A stretch of 64,000 nt of DNA from CAIYYO01 sp049299895 (GTDB taxonomy: Archaea > Altiarchaeota > Altiarchaeia > IMC4 > QMZM01), in the NCBI GenBank assembly GCA_049299895.1, contig JBAQYF010000014.1, forward strand, positions 13,041-77,040, written 5' to 3'. The position numbers and the translations under genes are program-made. Of this stretch, positions 47,724 through 57,211 are shown one piece after another. Position 1 is the first letter of the stretch, and the number at the start of each line of letters is the position of its first letter. The notes under the pieces are model-generated. The model did not search any database. It saw nothing but the letters and a program-made list of their open reading frames with translations, and was not told the origin of the DNA.

Positions 47724-48766
47724 ACAATCTTATACGAGACTATAACATCCATGATGTTGTTTCCATGAGGATAGTCTATGCGGAGAACCTGGCGAAACGT
47801 TTAATAGGCAATACGCGAGTTGAATACGAAAATTTTGAGGTTCCTTCTATCAATGAACCCGACATAACGGTGCGTTTAGGTAGGTTTAAGGGAAAAAAAG
47901 AAGGCTGCCGGATACAAGACAATAAGTACTATGTGCGTGAAGGTTATCTATTCTGCGAAGATTCCTACCGGGGGGCTAAATGGAAAATAGAACTAAATGG
48001 GCTAAACACCGATAAAATCGAACTAAATGTTTCCTTCAACTCGATAGCAAGCCTAAGCATCTCAGGTTATGTCCTAGATCCCTTGCTGAATATCATCTTA
48101 TGCAGAAAAGGGCTGTCGCTCGTCCATGCATCAGGGGCCTGCAATAACGGCAGAGCGTACCTCTTCACTTCCCAGGGCGGTGGCGGGAAGACATCAACGG
48201 CCCTGAGCCTTACTGAGAAAGGATTTGATTTTATGGGAGATAACTATATGATTCTTGACAGGGGGCATGCGTTAGGGTTCTTGTCCCCGCTGAATGTATT
48301 CTCATTCAATCTCCTTCCTTCTCTGAAAAAGAGCCTGGGAACTAGGAAATCTATGGAATACCAAATGAAGGATTCCTTGCATAAAGCAGCCGGCCTGAGG
48401 ATCGTTACAAAGGTTAATCCCAAAGATGTTTTCAGAACCAAGGCTAACCGGCAGAAACTTAAGGCAGTGTTTCAGCTGGTTCCAAGAGAAAAAACAAAAA
48501 TAGGACCAATAACTATTGATGACCTATGCGAGCGCATGACTTGGAACATGAGGTTTGACTCTCTTTTCTTCGAGAAATATTTAATGGAATATTCCTACAT
48601 TTTTCCAGAAAGTGCGCTTGCCTCCCACTGGAAAGTCTACTGCAAGAACCTGATGCGCAATCTTGGAATAGACGCTAATCTATACCTGGTAGATGTGCCG
48701 AAAAAATACGATCAAGAGACTTTTTCAGAGATTTATCGGAAGGTGGAGGAAAATGGAAAAGCGTGA
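47720..48766 (+). CDS. HPr-kinase-like P-loop protein, paralog 1
   Basis: 348 residues. N-terminal ~130 residues are unfamiliar. Then LSLVHASGACNNGRAYLFTS leads into the P-loop QGGGGKTSTALSLTEKG, followed by FDFMGDNYMIL, the place where HPr kinase and PEP carboxykinase-like proteins have a D-D pair; here the second is Asn. The remainder is helical. The downstream paralog keeps D-D. These are likely kinases or ATP-binding proteins of the PEPCK-like fold; the substrate is unknown. Association with glycosyltransferases suggests a sugar or lipid kinase. Confidence 0.65.
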   Translation: MNNLIRDYNIHDVVSMRIVYAENLAKRLIGNTRVEYENFEVPSINEPDITVRLGRFKGKKEGCRIQDNKYYVREGYLFCEDSYRGAKWKIELNGLNTDKIELNVSFNSIASLSISGYVLDPLLNIILCRKGLSLVHASGACNNGRAYLFTSQGGGGKTSTALSLTEKGFDFMGDNYMILDRGHALGFLSPLNVFSFNLLPSLKKSLGTRKSMEYQMKDSLHKAAGLRIVTKVNPKDVFRTKANRQKLKAVFQLVPREKTKIGPITIDDLCERMTWNMRFDSLFFEKYLMEYSYIFPESALASHWKVYCKNLMRNLGIDANLYLVDVPKKYDQETFSEIYRKVEENGKA

Positions 48767-49796
48767 CTACGATCTCCACGGGATCCTAAGCTTCAGGATA
48801 AACCGGGAAAAAGTATGCGGCTGGATTGATGGAATAAACCTGAAGCTTCATTATTTTGAAACAGCTAAAGAAATAGACCCGGATATCACTCTGAACATAG
48901 CTCCTTTTACTCCTGATCTGGACGGCACATTCTCCGTGGACCACAAATACTATGCAAAGGAAGACTATCTATATTGCAAAGACTCTGAAGGGGGTAATAA
49001 GTGGCAGTTTGAAGTATCAGGATTTGAGAGCGGCAAGATAAAAATAAATTACAACGGCAAAACGGCAGGCAAGGTAAACAATAGGATCAATCCTGATTTC
49101 ATCGCCCAGAACATCCTTTTGAGATTCGTTGAATATGCCTTGGCAGGAAAAGGGTATCTTCTACTGCACGCGGCAGGCGTGAGCAAGGACGGCAAAGCAG
49201 TTATCATTGTGGGACGAGGAGGTACATACAAGACAAGCATCTGCATGGAACTGCTAAGAAGCGGCTATCACTTCTTGGGAGACGACCATGTAATACTTAA
49301 AGGGGATAAAGCCTACAGTTTTCCCATGGGTCTTTCAGTGTTCTCATACATGTACCACAATATGGCCGATGAGACCTCATGGACCATAACGAAAAAGGCG
49401 AAATTGCTGAGGGATGTAAACAAAGGAAGAAAGTCGGAAGTCAAAATAGAAGACGAATCGGTGATAGGGGATATATGCTTCATATCCCGGACCAATAAAA
49501 CAGGGATACGAAAGAAGCAGATATCTATACCTCAGGCAGCAGAAAAAATGGCAATAGACAACCGCCTGGAGGACTACATCAGCTTAGGCTGTATGAATAT
49601 ACGTTCCGGTCCACTATTTAAGTTCTTCTCGGCCTATTCATATCTATTTCCTAAAAGTGAGATTTCTAATGAGATGAACGTGCAGAAAGACCATGCAAAA
49701 ACGATTCTCAAAGATAAGATAATATACGAGCTAGAAATACCTGAAGATTATTGTCCTGGCTTGGCAAAGGAAATGATTGAACAAATAAACCAATGA
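48753..49796 (+). CDS. HPr-kinase-like P-loop protein, paralog 2
   Basis: 347 residues from the ATG at 48753, which overlaps the previous gene by 14 nt. Organisation matches paralog 1: DPDITLNIAPF in the first part (compare EPDITVRLGRF), YYAKEDYLYCKDSEGG (compare YYVREGYLFCEDSYRG), then LLLHAAGVSKDGKAVIIVG, P-loop GRGGTYKTSICMEL and YHFLGDDHVIL with an intact D-D. The two proteins are clearly duplicates, and both lie between two glycosyltransferase genes. They may form a heterodimer. The function is not known to me. Confidence 0.65.
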   Translation: MEKRDYDLHGILSFRINREKVCGWIDGINLKLHYFETAKEIDPDITLNIAPFTPDLDGTFSVDHKYYAKEDYLYCKDSEGGNKWQFEVSGFESGKIKINYNGKTAGKVNNRINPDFIAQNILLRFVEYALAGKGYLLLHAAGVSKDGKAVIIVGRGGTYKTSICMELLRSGYHFLGDDHVILKGDKAYSFPMGLSVFSYMYHNMADETSWTITKKAKLLRDVNKGRKSEVKIEDESVIGDICFISRTNKTGIRKKQISIPQAAEKMAIDNRLEDYISLGCMNIRSGPLFKFFSAYSYLFPKSEISNEMNVQKDHAKTILKDKIIYELEIPEDYCPGLAKEMIEQINQ

Positions 49797-50866
49797 AAGA
49801 GGTATGCATCATCGGGGGAGGACTCGGCCCGCACTACAATGAAGCAATGGCCAATCAAATAAAAGTAATCTCTAAGAGGTTTAACGCCCCTGTACTCACC
49901 TGCAATGATATTGGCTGGAAACCTTTTCTTTCTGATGGCCGCTACATTATAATTAATTCTAGGTTCCTAATGAGAAGGACGCCCGTCCTCTCGATCATCA
50001 ACGGAGCATTCCTTTTCCTTGCGATAAAACTATATCAAAGAAGATTCAAAACAATTCTCCTCTCCGGCGGGATAGAAGGGGAATTCATCGGATATCTTCC
50101 GTTGGAAAAATGCATTCCTCTTATAGCTTCAATAGATCCATGTAACTCAAAACTTTTGGAAAAGATCACGAAATACGGGCCGAGAGTAAAAAAGATAATC
50201 GCACAGAGCAAAAAGGTAAGACATTTACTCCAAGCAGATGGGATAAAAGAAGAAAAAATCGAGATGCTTTACCCGGTTATCGACTATGATCTTTTCCCCT
50301 ATTCCGAACCCTCCCCAATGGAAGAGTTTCGCATACTCTTCGCAAGCTCGCCAAACCTGGAAGCTCCTGGAGAGGACAACTTCACAGACAAGGGAGTTCC
50401 GCTGCTTCTGGAAGCATTCAAGGAATTCTCCAAAATTCACAAATCCCGGCTTATACTGGTCTGGCGAGGCAAATACAGAAAGCAGTTGGACTCCAAATTA
50501 AACGAATTAGGCCTCAAAAATGTGGAAGTAATAGATGGTAATGTGGATATGCCTAAGATATATTCAGGCGTGCATGTTACTATGATCCCATTTATCAATC
50601 TGAAAAGAAGCCCTGATATTCCTTCGACTGCAATTGAATCCTTAGCATCCGGAAGACCTGTAATAGCTACAAAGGTCGCCGAGATAAGCGAGATTATAAC
50701 CAATAATAATTGTGGCGTAGCAGCTGATGTTACCTTGGAAAGTTTATTGGAATCATTGAATAAATGCAAGCAAGAATATGATACATATAGGCAAAACTGC
50801 AGGCCTACCTTTTGTAATCTTTTCGTCTACGACGAAAAAAACTTGATGAGGTTGTTGAATGAATGA
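49793..50866 (+). CDS. Family-4 (GT-B) glycosyltransferase
   Basis: 357 residues; GT-B fold. FRILFASSPNLEAPGEDNF, SRLILVWRGKYRKQL, VEVIDGNVDMPKIYSGVHVTMIPF and SPDIPSTAIESLASGRPVIATKVAE mark the nucleotide-sugar half. It starts inside the end of the preceding P-loop gene (4-nt overlap) and overlaps the next gene by 8 nt. Confidence 0.88.
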   Translation: MKEVCIIGGGLGPHYNEAMANQIKVISKRFNAPVLTCNDIGWKPFLSDGRYIIINSRFLMRRTPVLSIINGAFLFLAIKLYQRRFKTILLSGGIEGEFIGYLPLEKCIPLIASIDPCNSKLLEKITKYGPRVKKIIAQSKKVRHLLQADGIKEEKIEMLYPVIDYDLFPYSEPSPMEEFRILFASSPNLEAPGEDNFTDKGVPLLLEAFKEFSKIHKSRLILVWRGKYRKQLDSKLNELGLKNVEVIDGNVDMPKIYSGVHVTMIPFINLKRSPDIPSTAIESLASGRPVIATKVAEISEIITNNNCGVAADVTLESLLESLNKCKQEYDTYRQNCRPTFCNLFVYDEKNLMRLLNE

Positions 50867-51911
50867 ACCCAGTAATAATACACTTCAAATGGCTAATTAC
50901 CCCCTAGTATCAGTTATTGTGCCTGTGTATAATGAAGAGAAGAGGATCAGTGCGGCGCTGGAAGCCCTTCTGAATCAAACGTATCCCAAAGAAAAAACAG
51001 AGATAATCGTTGTCGATGACGGCTCAAAAGACAGGACCTGCGAAGTTGTTACAAAGTATCCTGTGAGATTGATTAAACACGAAATCAATAAAGGAGATAG
51101 CGCGTCTAGAAATACTGGTGCGCAAAATGCTAGAGGTGAAATTATATTCACTACTGATTCCGACGACAAAGTTGATAAAAATTGGATATCCTCAATAGTC
51201 CAACATTATAGTCATCCTAATGTCGCAGCGGTGGTGGGTAGTAGTCATATTGTATTCAAAGAAGATAATTGGGAACAGAGGATTATAGCTGAGCTTTTCA
51301 TTGTTATGAGAGGTTCTGATTATGTTCGAAGCGTACATGATAAAAAAGGTCGGTTTGGTAATAACAAAAGTATTGGTAGTAATCAGTCTTTCAGAAAAAA
51401 AGTTTTTTTTGAAGTAGGTGGATTTGATACAGGACTGACTGCAGGAATGGAACAAGATATAATATGGCGGATTGAACGAAAAGGATACTCGATTGAATTT
51501 GAACCTGATGCCATAGTGCATATAACTCCAAGAGAAACTTTTAAGAAATATATCCAACAGGGGTATTCACGGGGACGAAGTGGAATTGTTGTCTACTTTA
51601 AACACCCCCAGAAAATCAATATTTCCTACTCATTCATCTCCCTTTTTTTTCCAATTATTACAATAATGTCCTTTTTAGGGATTTTATTCAATAATCTTGG
51701 ACTTTTCTTATTAACTGGGACTTTTATGTCTTTACCTTTTTTGTTTTACTTAACCAAATTGATTAAAGGACGAGGTTATATTAAGCGTATTAGTGATATT
51801 CCATTCATTCTTGCTCTTGGTTATCTGAATTTTTTATCTTCCTCTGTAGGTATTCTAAGGGGGTTCTTAGACATACACTATTATCGGGAAGAGATATTAG
51901 GTGTAAAATAA
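50859..51911 (+). CDS. Family-2 glycosyltransferase with membrane helices
   Basis: 350 residues: VSVIVPVYNEEKRISAALEA, IIVVDDGSKDRTCEVV, ARGEIIFTTDSDDKVDKNW (DxD) and a C-terminal pair or trio of membrane helices (FISLFFPIITIMSFLGILF and later). It is the last gene of the coupled operon starting at 43335. From here rightwards the DNA becomes clearly more AT-rich. Confidence 0.9.
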   Translation: MNEPSNNTLQMANYPLVSVIVPVYNEEKRISAALEALLNQTYPKEKTEIIVVDDGSKDRTCEVVTKYPVRLIKHEINKGDSASRNTGAQNARGEIIFTTDSDDKVDKNWISSIVQHYSHPNVAAVVGSSHIVFKEDNWEQRIIAELFIVMRGSDYVRSVHDKKGRFGNNKSIGSNQSFRKKVFFEVGGFDTGLTAGMEQDIIWRIERKGYSIEFEPDAIVHITPRETFKKYIQQGYSRGRSGIVVYFKHPQKINISYSFISLFFPIITIMSFLGILFNNLGLFLLTGTFMSLPFLFYLTKLIKGRGYIKRISDIPFILALGYLNFLSSSVGILRGFLDIHYYREEILGVK

Positions 51912-51974
51912 AATTGAGATTTTGAATAATTATCTAACAAGGCAGTAAAATTTGATCTACATTTGAGGAGAATA

Positions 51975-54101
51975 ATGGAGTTAAAACTTGGGTTGAAGGA
52001 GTGGCTTGTTTCAATAGCGTCGTTTATTTTATTGACTGATTTAATGTTTATTCTTGATATATCCCCTCTAAGGCAAATTCTAGGATTCCTTCTTTTGACG
52101 ACGATTCCTGGTTTTTTGATACTTATCATCCTAAGAGTGGATGAGCTGAGATTAACTGAGAAATTTGTTTTGACTATTGGTTTAAGCATATCTTTTGTAA
52201 TGTTGTTTGGTTTAATAGTCAATGAAGGTCTTTTAATGTTAGGTTATATGACCCCCCTAGCTTTCCTCCCACTTGCAATTTCTTTTAATTTAGCCCTTGG
52301 TTTTTTGATTTATGTCGCATATTTACAAAATAACTATAATTTATCTAGTTCACGAAGGACCATTAATTTTAACTTAAGTCCTTCTGAAAAATCATTTCTC
52401 ATAGTCCCAACTTTATTTATTTTACTTAGTATTTTTGGAGTATATTTGATGAATACTACAGATAATAATGTCATCTTAATGTCTCTCCTTATTTTAATTC
52501 CAACATATGTCGTCTTTATTTGTTTCTTTAATAAGAATTTTCCAACCAGATTGTATCCATTAACCATATTCCTCATAAGCCTGTCCATTTTACTTTTATT
52601 GGCCCTCCGGTCAAATCATATAATCGGGGCGGATATACATTTGGAGTATTACCTTTTTAAAACTACTTTAAATAACTTACGTTGGGGAATATTCCAGCAA
52701 TCAAGTTTGGATGCTTGTGTAAGTATATCTTTATTGCCTGCTGTATATCAGTCACTACTAAAGGTTGACCCAGAATTCTTGTTTCGTATTATCTATTCCC
52801 TGATTTATTCCGTTACACCCCTTATAATATATTCTCTGTCCAGAAAATACGTTGGTGACTTCTATGGCTTCCTAGCATCCTGTTTCTTCATGTTTCAACG
52901 TAATTTCATTCTGACAGAACTCAATCCGCGTACGAATACTGCGATACTTTTCCTCGCGTTGGCCATTTTTGTACTGCTCAATGATAATATAAGTGTACTT
53001 AAAAAAAGAGCGTTATTTTTTATTTTCTTTGTTTCTTGTCTTATATCACATTATTCTACGACTTACATTTTCTTTCTGATAATGCTAATGACGTTTCTAG
53101 GTGAATCTGTCTTTCCTTTAAAATCTTCATTGTTCAACAGATCGGTTAGCCTAACTACTATATTCTTGTTCTTTGCTATGATATTTTTCTGGTACTCGCA
53201 AATAACTGAGACTTCATTTAACAATGGAGTAATATTTCTTCAAAAAACAGTTGAAAATCTAAATAAGATATTCTTTGAAGAATTGCGTGGCAGTAATACT
53301 AATGCGTTATTGGGGAAAAATATTCTTCAAAAAGGAATTCCTCATCAAACCGAATTCATACTTACATGGTTGACATTTGCAGTGATCGGGATTGGCGTAA
53401 TCCAGATATTAGCCAAGTACAAAGAAACGCTTGGAGATATGAAACCTGCAATGAATTCGTTTCTGGAGAATAGATTTAATGTTACGTATATCGTCATATC
53501 CATAATTTGCTGTATGATGCTTATACTCGTAGTTGTAGCGCCGTTCGTTTCAGTAGGATACAGTCTGGATAGAGTGTATGCAGTTACAATTATACTTTTA
53601 TCCGTGTTCTTTGTTATTGGGGGGATGACCTTGTCCAGCTATACGAGAATTCCAGCATGGCTAATTATAATGATTCTCCTAGTACCTTACTTTCTTTGCG
53701 TTTCAGGATTTATGTATAATCTCTTTGGCTATCCACGTGCGATACTATTAAATTCACATGGTGAAGATCAATACGATTACTTATATGTGCATGATCAGGA
53801 AGTTTCCGGGGCGACGTGGTTGAAAGATAATATGCTCCAAAAGGCCAAAGCATACTCTGACTATTATGGTGCAGAGAGATTGAGCAGTCTTGGAATGATT
53901 TACCCGTCTACCTACGCTGAATCTTTCGTCGAACATAATAACTCAATTTCTGAAGGATATTTCTATCTCAGGTATGCTGGGTCTGTCAACAATAAATTAA
54001 TGGATCGGAGAAATATTTGGCATAATATATCTAGCTATTCCGCAGTTCTTGATTCAAAAAATGTCATTTATGATGCTGGGGGTTCACGAGTGATAATGTG
54101 A
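51975..54101 (+). CDS. Large polytopic envelope protein (DUF2206-like)
   Basis: 708 residues from the ATG at 51975 with GAGGAG six bases upstream (an in-frame TTG at 51963 is less likely). About 14 hydrophobic helices, then a ~130-residue extracytoplasmic C-terminal part containing DYLYVHDQEVSGATWLKDN, a hint of a sugar-related GT-C or flippase-like protein. DUF2206/DUF1616-type proteins are restricted to archaea and bacteria with complex surface polysaccharides. AT-rich. Its end is 5 nt from the convergent glycosyltransferase gene. Confidence 0.6.
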   Translation: MELKLGLKEWLVSIASFILLTDLMFILDISPLRQILGFLLLTTIPGFLILIILRVDELRLTEKFVLTIGLSISFVMLFGLIVNEGLLMLGYMTPLAFLPLAISFNLALGFLIYVAYLQNNYNLSSSRRTINFNLSPSEKSFLIVPTLFILLSIFGVYLMNTTDNNVILMSLLILIPTYVVFICFFNKNFPTRLYPLTIFLISLSILLLLALRSNHIIGADIHLEYYLFKTTLNNLRWGIFQQSSLDACVSISLLPAVYQSLLKVDPEFLFRIIYSLIYSVTPLIIYSLSRKYVGDFYGFLASCFFMFQRNFILTELNPRTNTAILFLALAIFVLLNDNISVLKKRALFFIFFVSCLISHYSTTYIFFLIMLMTFLGESVFPLKSSLFNRSVSLTTIFLFFAMIFFWYSQITETSFNNGVIFLQKTVENLNKIFFEELRGSNTNALLGKNILQKGIPHQTEFILTWLTFAVIGIGVIQILAKYKETLGDMKPAMNSFLENRFNVTYIVISIICCMMLILVVVAPFVSVGYSLDRVYAVTIILLSVFFVIGGMTLSSYTRIPAWLIIMILLVPYFLCVSGFMYNLFGYPRAILLNSHGEDQYDYLYVHDQEVSGATWLKDNMLQKAKAYSDYYGAERLSSLGMIYPSTYAESFVEHNNSISEGYFYLRYAGSVNNKLMDRRNIWHNISSYSAVLDSKNVIYDAGGSRVIM

Positions 54102-54106
54102 TTTTT

Positions 54107-55228
54107 TTATTCAAAATCGGATAGCATCTCTTGTAGATTAATTCCTACATTCTTCCAACTAAATTCTTTCTCTGCAAGTTTTCGTGAGTTGTCCCCCATT
54201 TTAGCTAAATGTTCTATTGACTTTTCCTTGAAAAAATTTATTCCTTTTATTAGTTCTTCAGGACTGTTATCTTTTACTGATATGCCGCAATTGTATTGTT
54301 CGACTAACTGAGCTGCATCACCGACTTTCGTGGTTAATATTGGTCGTGTCATTGAAGTATATTCCGCGAATTTGGTTGGTGCCGCGATTTCAGTCGCTAC
54401 ATGGCTTGGCCTTGGGAGCACTAAAATATCGCACATGGAATAATAATCTGGTAAATATTGTCTTGAGACCTTTGGGATGAAGTGGAGGTTACCTTCCTTA
54501 GTGCGCTTATCTCCTCCGATAATCACAAATGAACAGTCATCTCCTTTGATTTCATTTGCAGCTTGGATAAAGTTTTCCACGCCCTGCCATTTATGGAAAT
54601 TTCCAACATAACCAAACACAAGCCTCTTCTCTAGGCCTAATTTTTCTCTTACAATTTTTGTCCTATTAGGTTCGAGGGGTTTAAAAAAATCGAGATCTAC
54701 ACCATTTGTGACATATCCAATTTTTTTGTGAGAGACTGATCTGATTTTTAAATAATCTTCCATCTTGTGTGAAACACAGGCTATCCTATCCGAGAACTTC
54801 AGATCTGCCAAGTCAATTGTCTTTTTCCAGAGATATTTCGAAATGAAGCCTAGGTCAAATTTGAATCGGTTCTCCATTAAAAATTCCTCGACTATCCCTC
54901 CATGCATGTCAAAGAAAAGAGGTGCGTTAGTTATTTTTCCAAGAATAGAACAGAAGGTGCCTATATGCGCGTTCCCATAAACAAGATCATATTTATCCTG
55001 TTGTAATTTGCGTAAATGATTTAAGTGAACTGTTAATGGGGAGGATATGACAAATGATTGGTCTTTGTATCTTTCTCTATTCTCCAATTTACTAAATGCA
55101 CTCTTACTACAATAATTTATGAAATGGACTTCATGACCATTATTTTTTAATATCTTGGCTATATTGGATATGCGCCACCAATCTGCGCCTTCTCCTGGAG
55201 TAGATATATGTACACTAAGTATTTTCAT
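54107..55228 (-). CDS. Family-4 (GT-B) glycosyltransferase
   Basis: 373 residues: VHISTPGEGADWWRISNIAKIL at the start, VGYVTNGVDLDFFKP and KRLVFGYVGNFHKWQGVENFIQA in the second half, then PDYYSMCDILVLPRPSHVATEIAAPTKFAEYTSM and the E-x7-E type end. Soluble. It is the last gene of the leftward operon and follows the deacetylase by 4 nt. Confidence 0.88.
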   Translation of the reverse strand: MKILSVHISTPGEGADWWRISNIAKILKNNGHEVHFINYCSKSAFSKLENRERYKDQSFVISSPLTVHLNHLRKLQQDKYDLVYGNAHIGTFCSILGKITNAPLFFDMHGGIVEEFLMENRFKFDLGFISKYLWKKTIDLADLKFSDRIACVSHKMEDYLKIRSVSHKKIGYVTNGVDLDFFKPLEPNRTKIVREKLGLEKRLVFGYVGNFHKWQGVENFIQAANEIKGDDCSFVIIGGDKRTKEGNLHFIPKVSRQYLPDYYSMCDILVLPRPSHVATEIAAPTKFAEYTSMTRPILTTKVGDAAQLVEQYNCGISVKDNSPEELIKGINFFKEKSIEHLAKMGDNSRKLAEKEFSWKNVGINLQEMLSDFE

Positions 55229-55232
55229 CGTA

Positions 55233-56450
55233 CTACCACACCGTATGCCTGCTTTTCAAAAAACGGTAAGCCAGCATAAAGTTTTCAGGTATTAATCCAA
55301 CGATGTCCTGTTGTGTCTTTGGGATGGTGTTCTGAAAATTATGTTGAGGCTTTGTGTTAATTGCCTCGTTTACACTTATACATTTTTCACCCTTATTCGG
55401 TATGTCTTTAACAAGGATTGGCTGCATTCTTCGTTTGATAATTAAATGCTTTATTACCTCTTCCATGTTTCTTATGTTCCTCAAGTTTCCATCCCTGAAA
55501 GGGTGACATAATAACGTGATATGCTTGTTGCTCTTCAGACTTGAGGAATATGCTGAGTCAATCATGTTTCTTACAGTGAATAATGGTTTTCCATAAGTTT
55601 CTACACAAACCGGAACAACCTTAATATTTTTCCCGTCTACTGAAGTAGTGTATGTCTCTGTAGATAGTTTAGGGTAAGATAGTCGATAATAATTGTTTAT
55701 CCTTGGGATTACAAAATATTTCAGATTATTGTTACAAAGGGCTTTAATCGTGTTTTCATCCATTCTCCCGATGAAATTTGCTCCATGTATTGGTACATCA
55801 AAATCTCTTATCATCTCCTTAATTTTCTCTGTTTGATTCTCTTCACATTCATCCAATAAATACTCATGCCATTTACCGTGTAATCCAATTTCATGACCTT
55901 GCCTAAAAATATCTCTAATTACATTTGGATATATCTGCTTCAAAATGTTTGTTATGAAAAATGTCGCTTTGATGTTGTATCTGTCTAATACTTCCAGAAT
56001 TCTAGGTAAGCCATATCTGATGCATCCAATCTGTTCAGTGTCAAAAATCAGAGAGAAGGTGCCTGATTTGATGATTTCTTGATTCTTTTCCTTAAACACA
56101 TTTACTTCATGGTTTAAAGTATTATTGCCCCTTATAAAATCGTTGAAACATTCTAGAGTCTCCTCCATCCAATAAGCATCATCTATCCCGCTAAAAGAAG
56201 AATATCCTACTCTTAGATTCCTAGTTAATGCACCTATTGAAATTTTATCTTTTACTTGATCGTTTCTTGAATATAAAACGAAATCTATCTCATCTTCTTT
56301 TATGTTATATTTTAATTTATTTGTATATACATGTAGCCTCTTGAATTCAACTGTTTCCCAATGTATGTCCCAGCACGCTCCATTATCGTAACTTTTCAGA
56401 CGTTCTATATCCTGTGTATCTGCTATAACTAGAACTTTGGGTTTGGTCAT
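55233..56450 (-). CDS. Polysaccharide deacetylase-like protein
   Basis: 405 residues. A NodB-like domain is visible in the middle: FSLIFDTEQIGCIRYGLPRILEVLDRYNIKATFFIT, then QGHEIGLHGKWHEYL with the His pair of the metal site, and a late LLCHPFRDGN. The first Asp-Asp of the NodB motif is DTE here. The N-terminal ~120 residues are unfamiliar. It probably removes N-acetyl groups from a surface glycan. Neighbouring genes are all in the same operon. Confidence 0.75.
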   Translation of the reverse strand: MTKPKVLVIADTQDIERLKSYDNGACWDIHWETVEFKRLHVYTNKLKYNIKEDEIDFVLYSRNDQVKDKISIGALTRNLRVGYSSFSGIDDAYWMEETLECFNDFIRGNNTLNHEVNVFKEKNQEIIKSGTFSLIFDTEQIGCIRYGLPRILEVLDRYNIKATFFITNILKQIYPNVIRDIFRQGHEIGLHGKWHEYLLDECEENQTEKIKEMIRDFDVPIHGANFIGRMDENTIKALCNNNLKYFVIPRINNYYRLSYPKLSTETYTTSVDGKNIKVVPVCVETYGKPLFTVRNMIDSAYSSSLKSNKHITLLCHPFRDGNLRNIRNMEEVIKHLIIKRRMQPILVKDIPNKGEKCISVNEAINTKPQHNFQNTIPKTQQDIVGLIPENFMLAYRFLKSRHTVW

Positions 56451-56451
56451 T

Positions 56452-57195
56452 TTATATCTTTACAGCTTTTATTATTATCTCGTTTCCCCCACTTCTTTTG
56501 TGATCTAATTTGTCAAAGTAGGCAAGCGGATAGATGATGAAATAGATGAAGCTGAATAAAGGAAGCTTTGATACATAACAAAAATATAGCCAGCTCTCAT
56601 AGATAAGTGAACCCAATCTTTTTGGAGCATATTCCATTTCAATTATCTTGAATTTTTTGCTTTCGATGAGCTTGATAGCTTCATCGTAGCTGTAGCCTCT
56701 TCCTTTTGAGCCGAATTTTTTTGCCAAGTTACTTCTTAATCTATTTAATTGGTTGATGTAACGATATCCTATTGGGACTGTCAAGACGAGGACTCCATCA
56801 TCTTTGAGGACTCTGTGACACTCGTTCAATGCTCTTTCATCATCTTCAACCATCTGTAGAACACTTGAAAGAAGTATTTTTGTAAATGATTTTTCTTCGA
56901 ATGGCAAATTCTGGACATCTCCATTCAAATACCTAAGTCTTGGGTGTCCGAGCATGGCATATTCCAAATGGCTGTTTATGTTCAAGTCGGTCCCTATAAC
57001 CTGGCTAATCTTCGCGATTTCGTAAGTAAAGCTCCCACCACCGCATCCGGCATCTAGCACAATGTCATCCTCTTCTAAATTTAGCATTCTCATAATTATC
57101 GGTGCTTGAATGCGCCTTATAAAGTTTGGATTTCCAAGAACTCGTAGTATTGCGTTTTTCCAAGGCGTCTTATGCGGAACGTATCCAAAGGCCAT
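56452..57195 (-). CDS. SAM-dependent methyltransferase (class I)
   Basis: 247 residues from the ATG at 57195; a frame open to 57282 would overlap the preceding gene by 71 nt. Motif I is IVLDAGCGGGSFTYEIA, then VIGTDLN, LRYLNGDVQNLPFEEKSF, and the post-motif VLQMVEDDERALNECHRVLKDDGVLVLTVP. Methylates an unknown substrate, probably a sugar or lipid of the surface glycan. A hydrophobic helix near the C-terminus suggests membrane association. Confidence 0.82.
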   Translation of the reverse strand: MAFGYVPHKTPWKNAILRVLGNPNFIRRIQAPIIMRMLNLEEDDIVLDAGCGGGSFTYEIAKISQVIGTDLNINSHLEYAMLGHPRLRYLNGDVQNLPFEEKSFTKILLSSVLQMVEDDERALNECHRVLKDDGVLVLTVPIGYRYINQLNRLRSNLAKKFGSKGRGYSYDEAIKLIESKKFKIIEMEYAPKRLGSLIYESWLYFCYVSKLPLFSFIYFIIYPLAYFDKLDHKRSGGNEIIIKAVKI

Positions 57196-57211
57196 CGTAT
57201 TGTTTTTTTTT

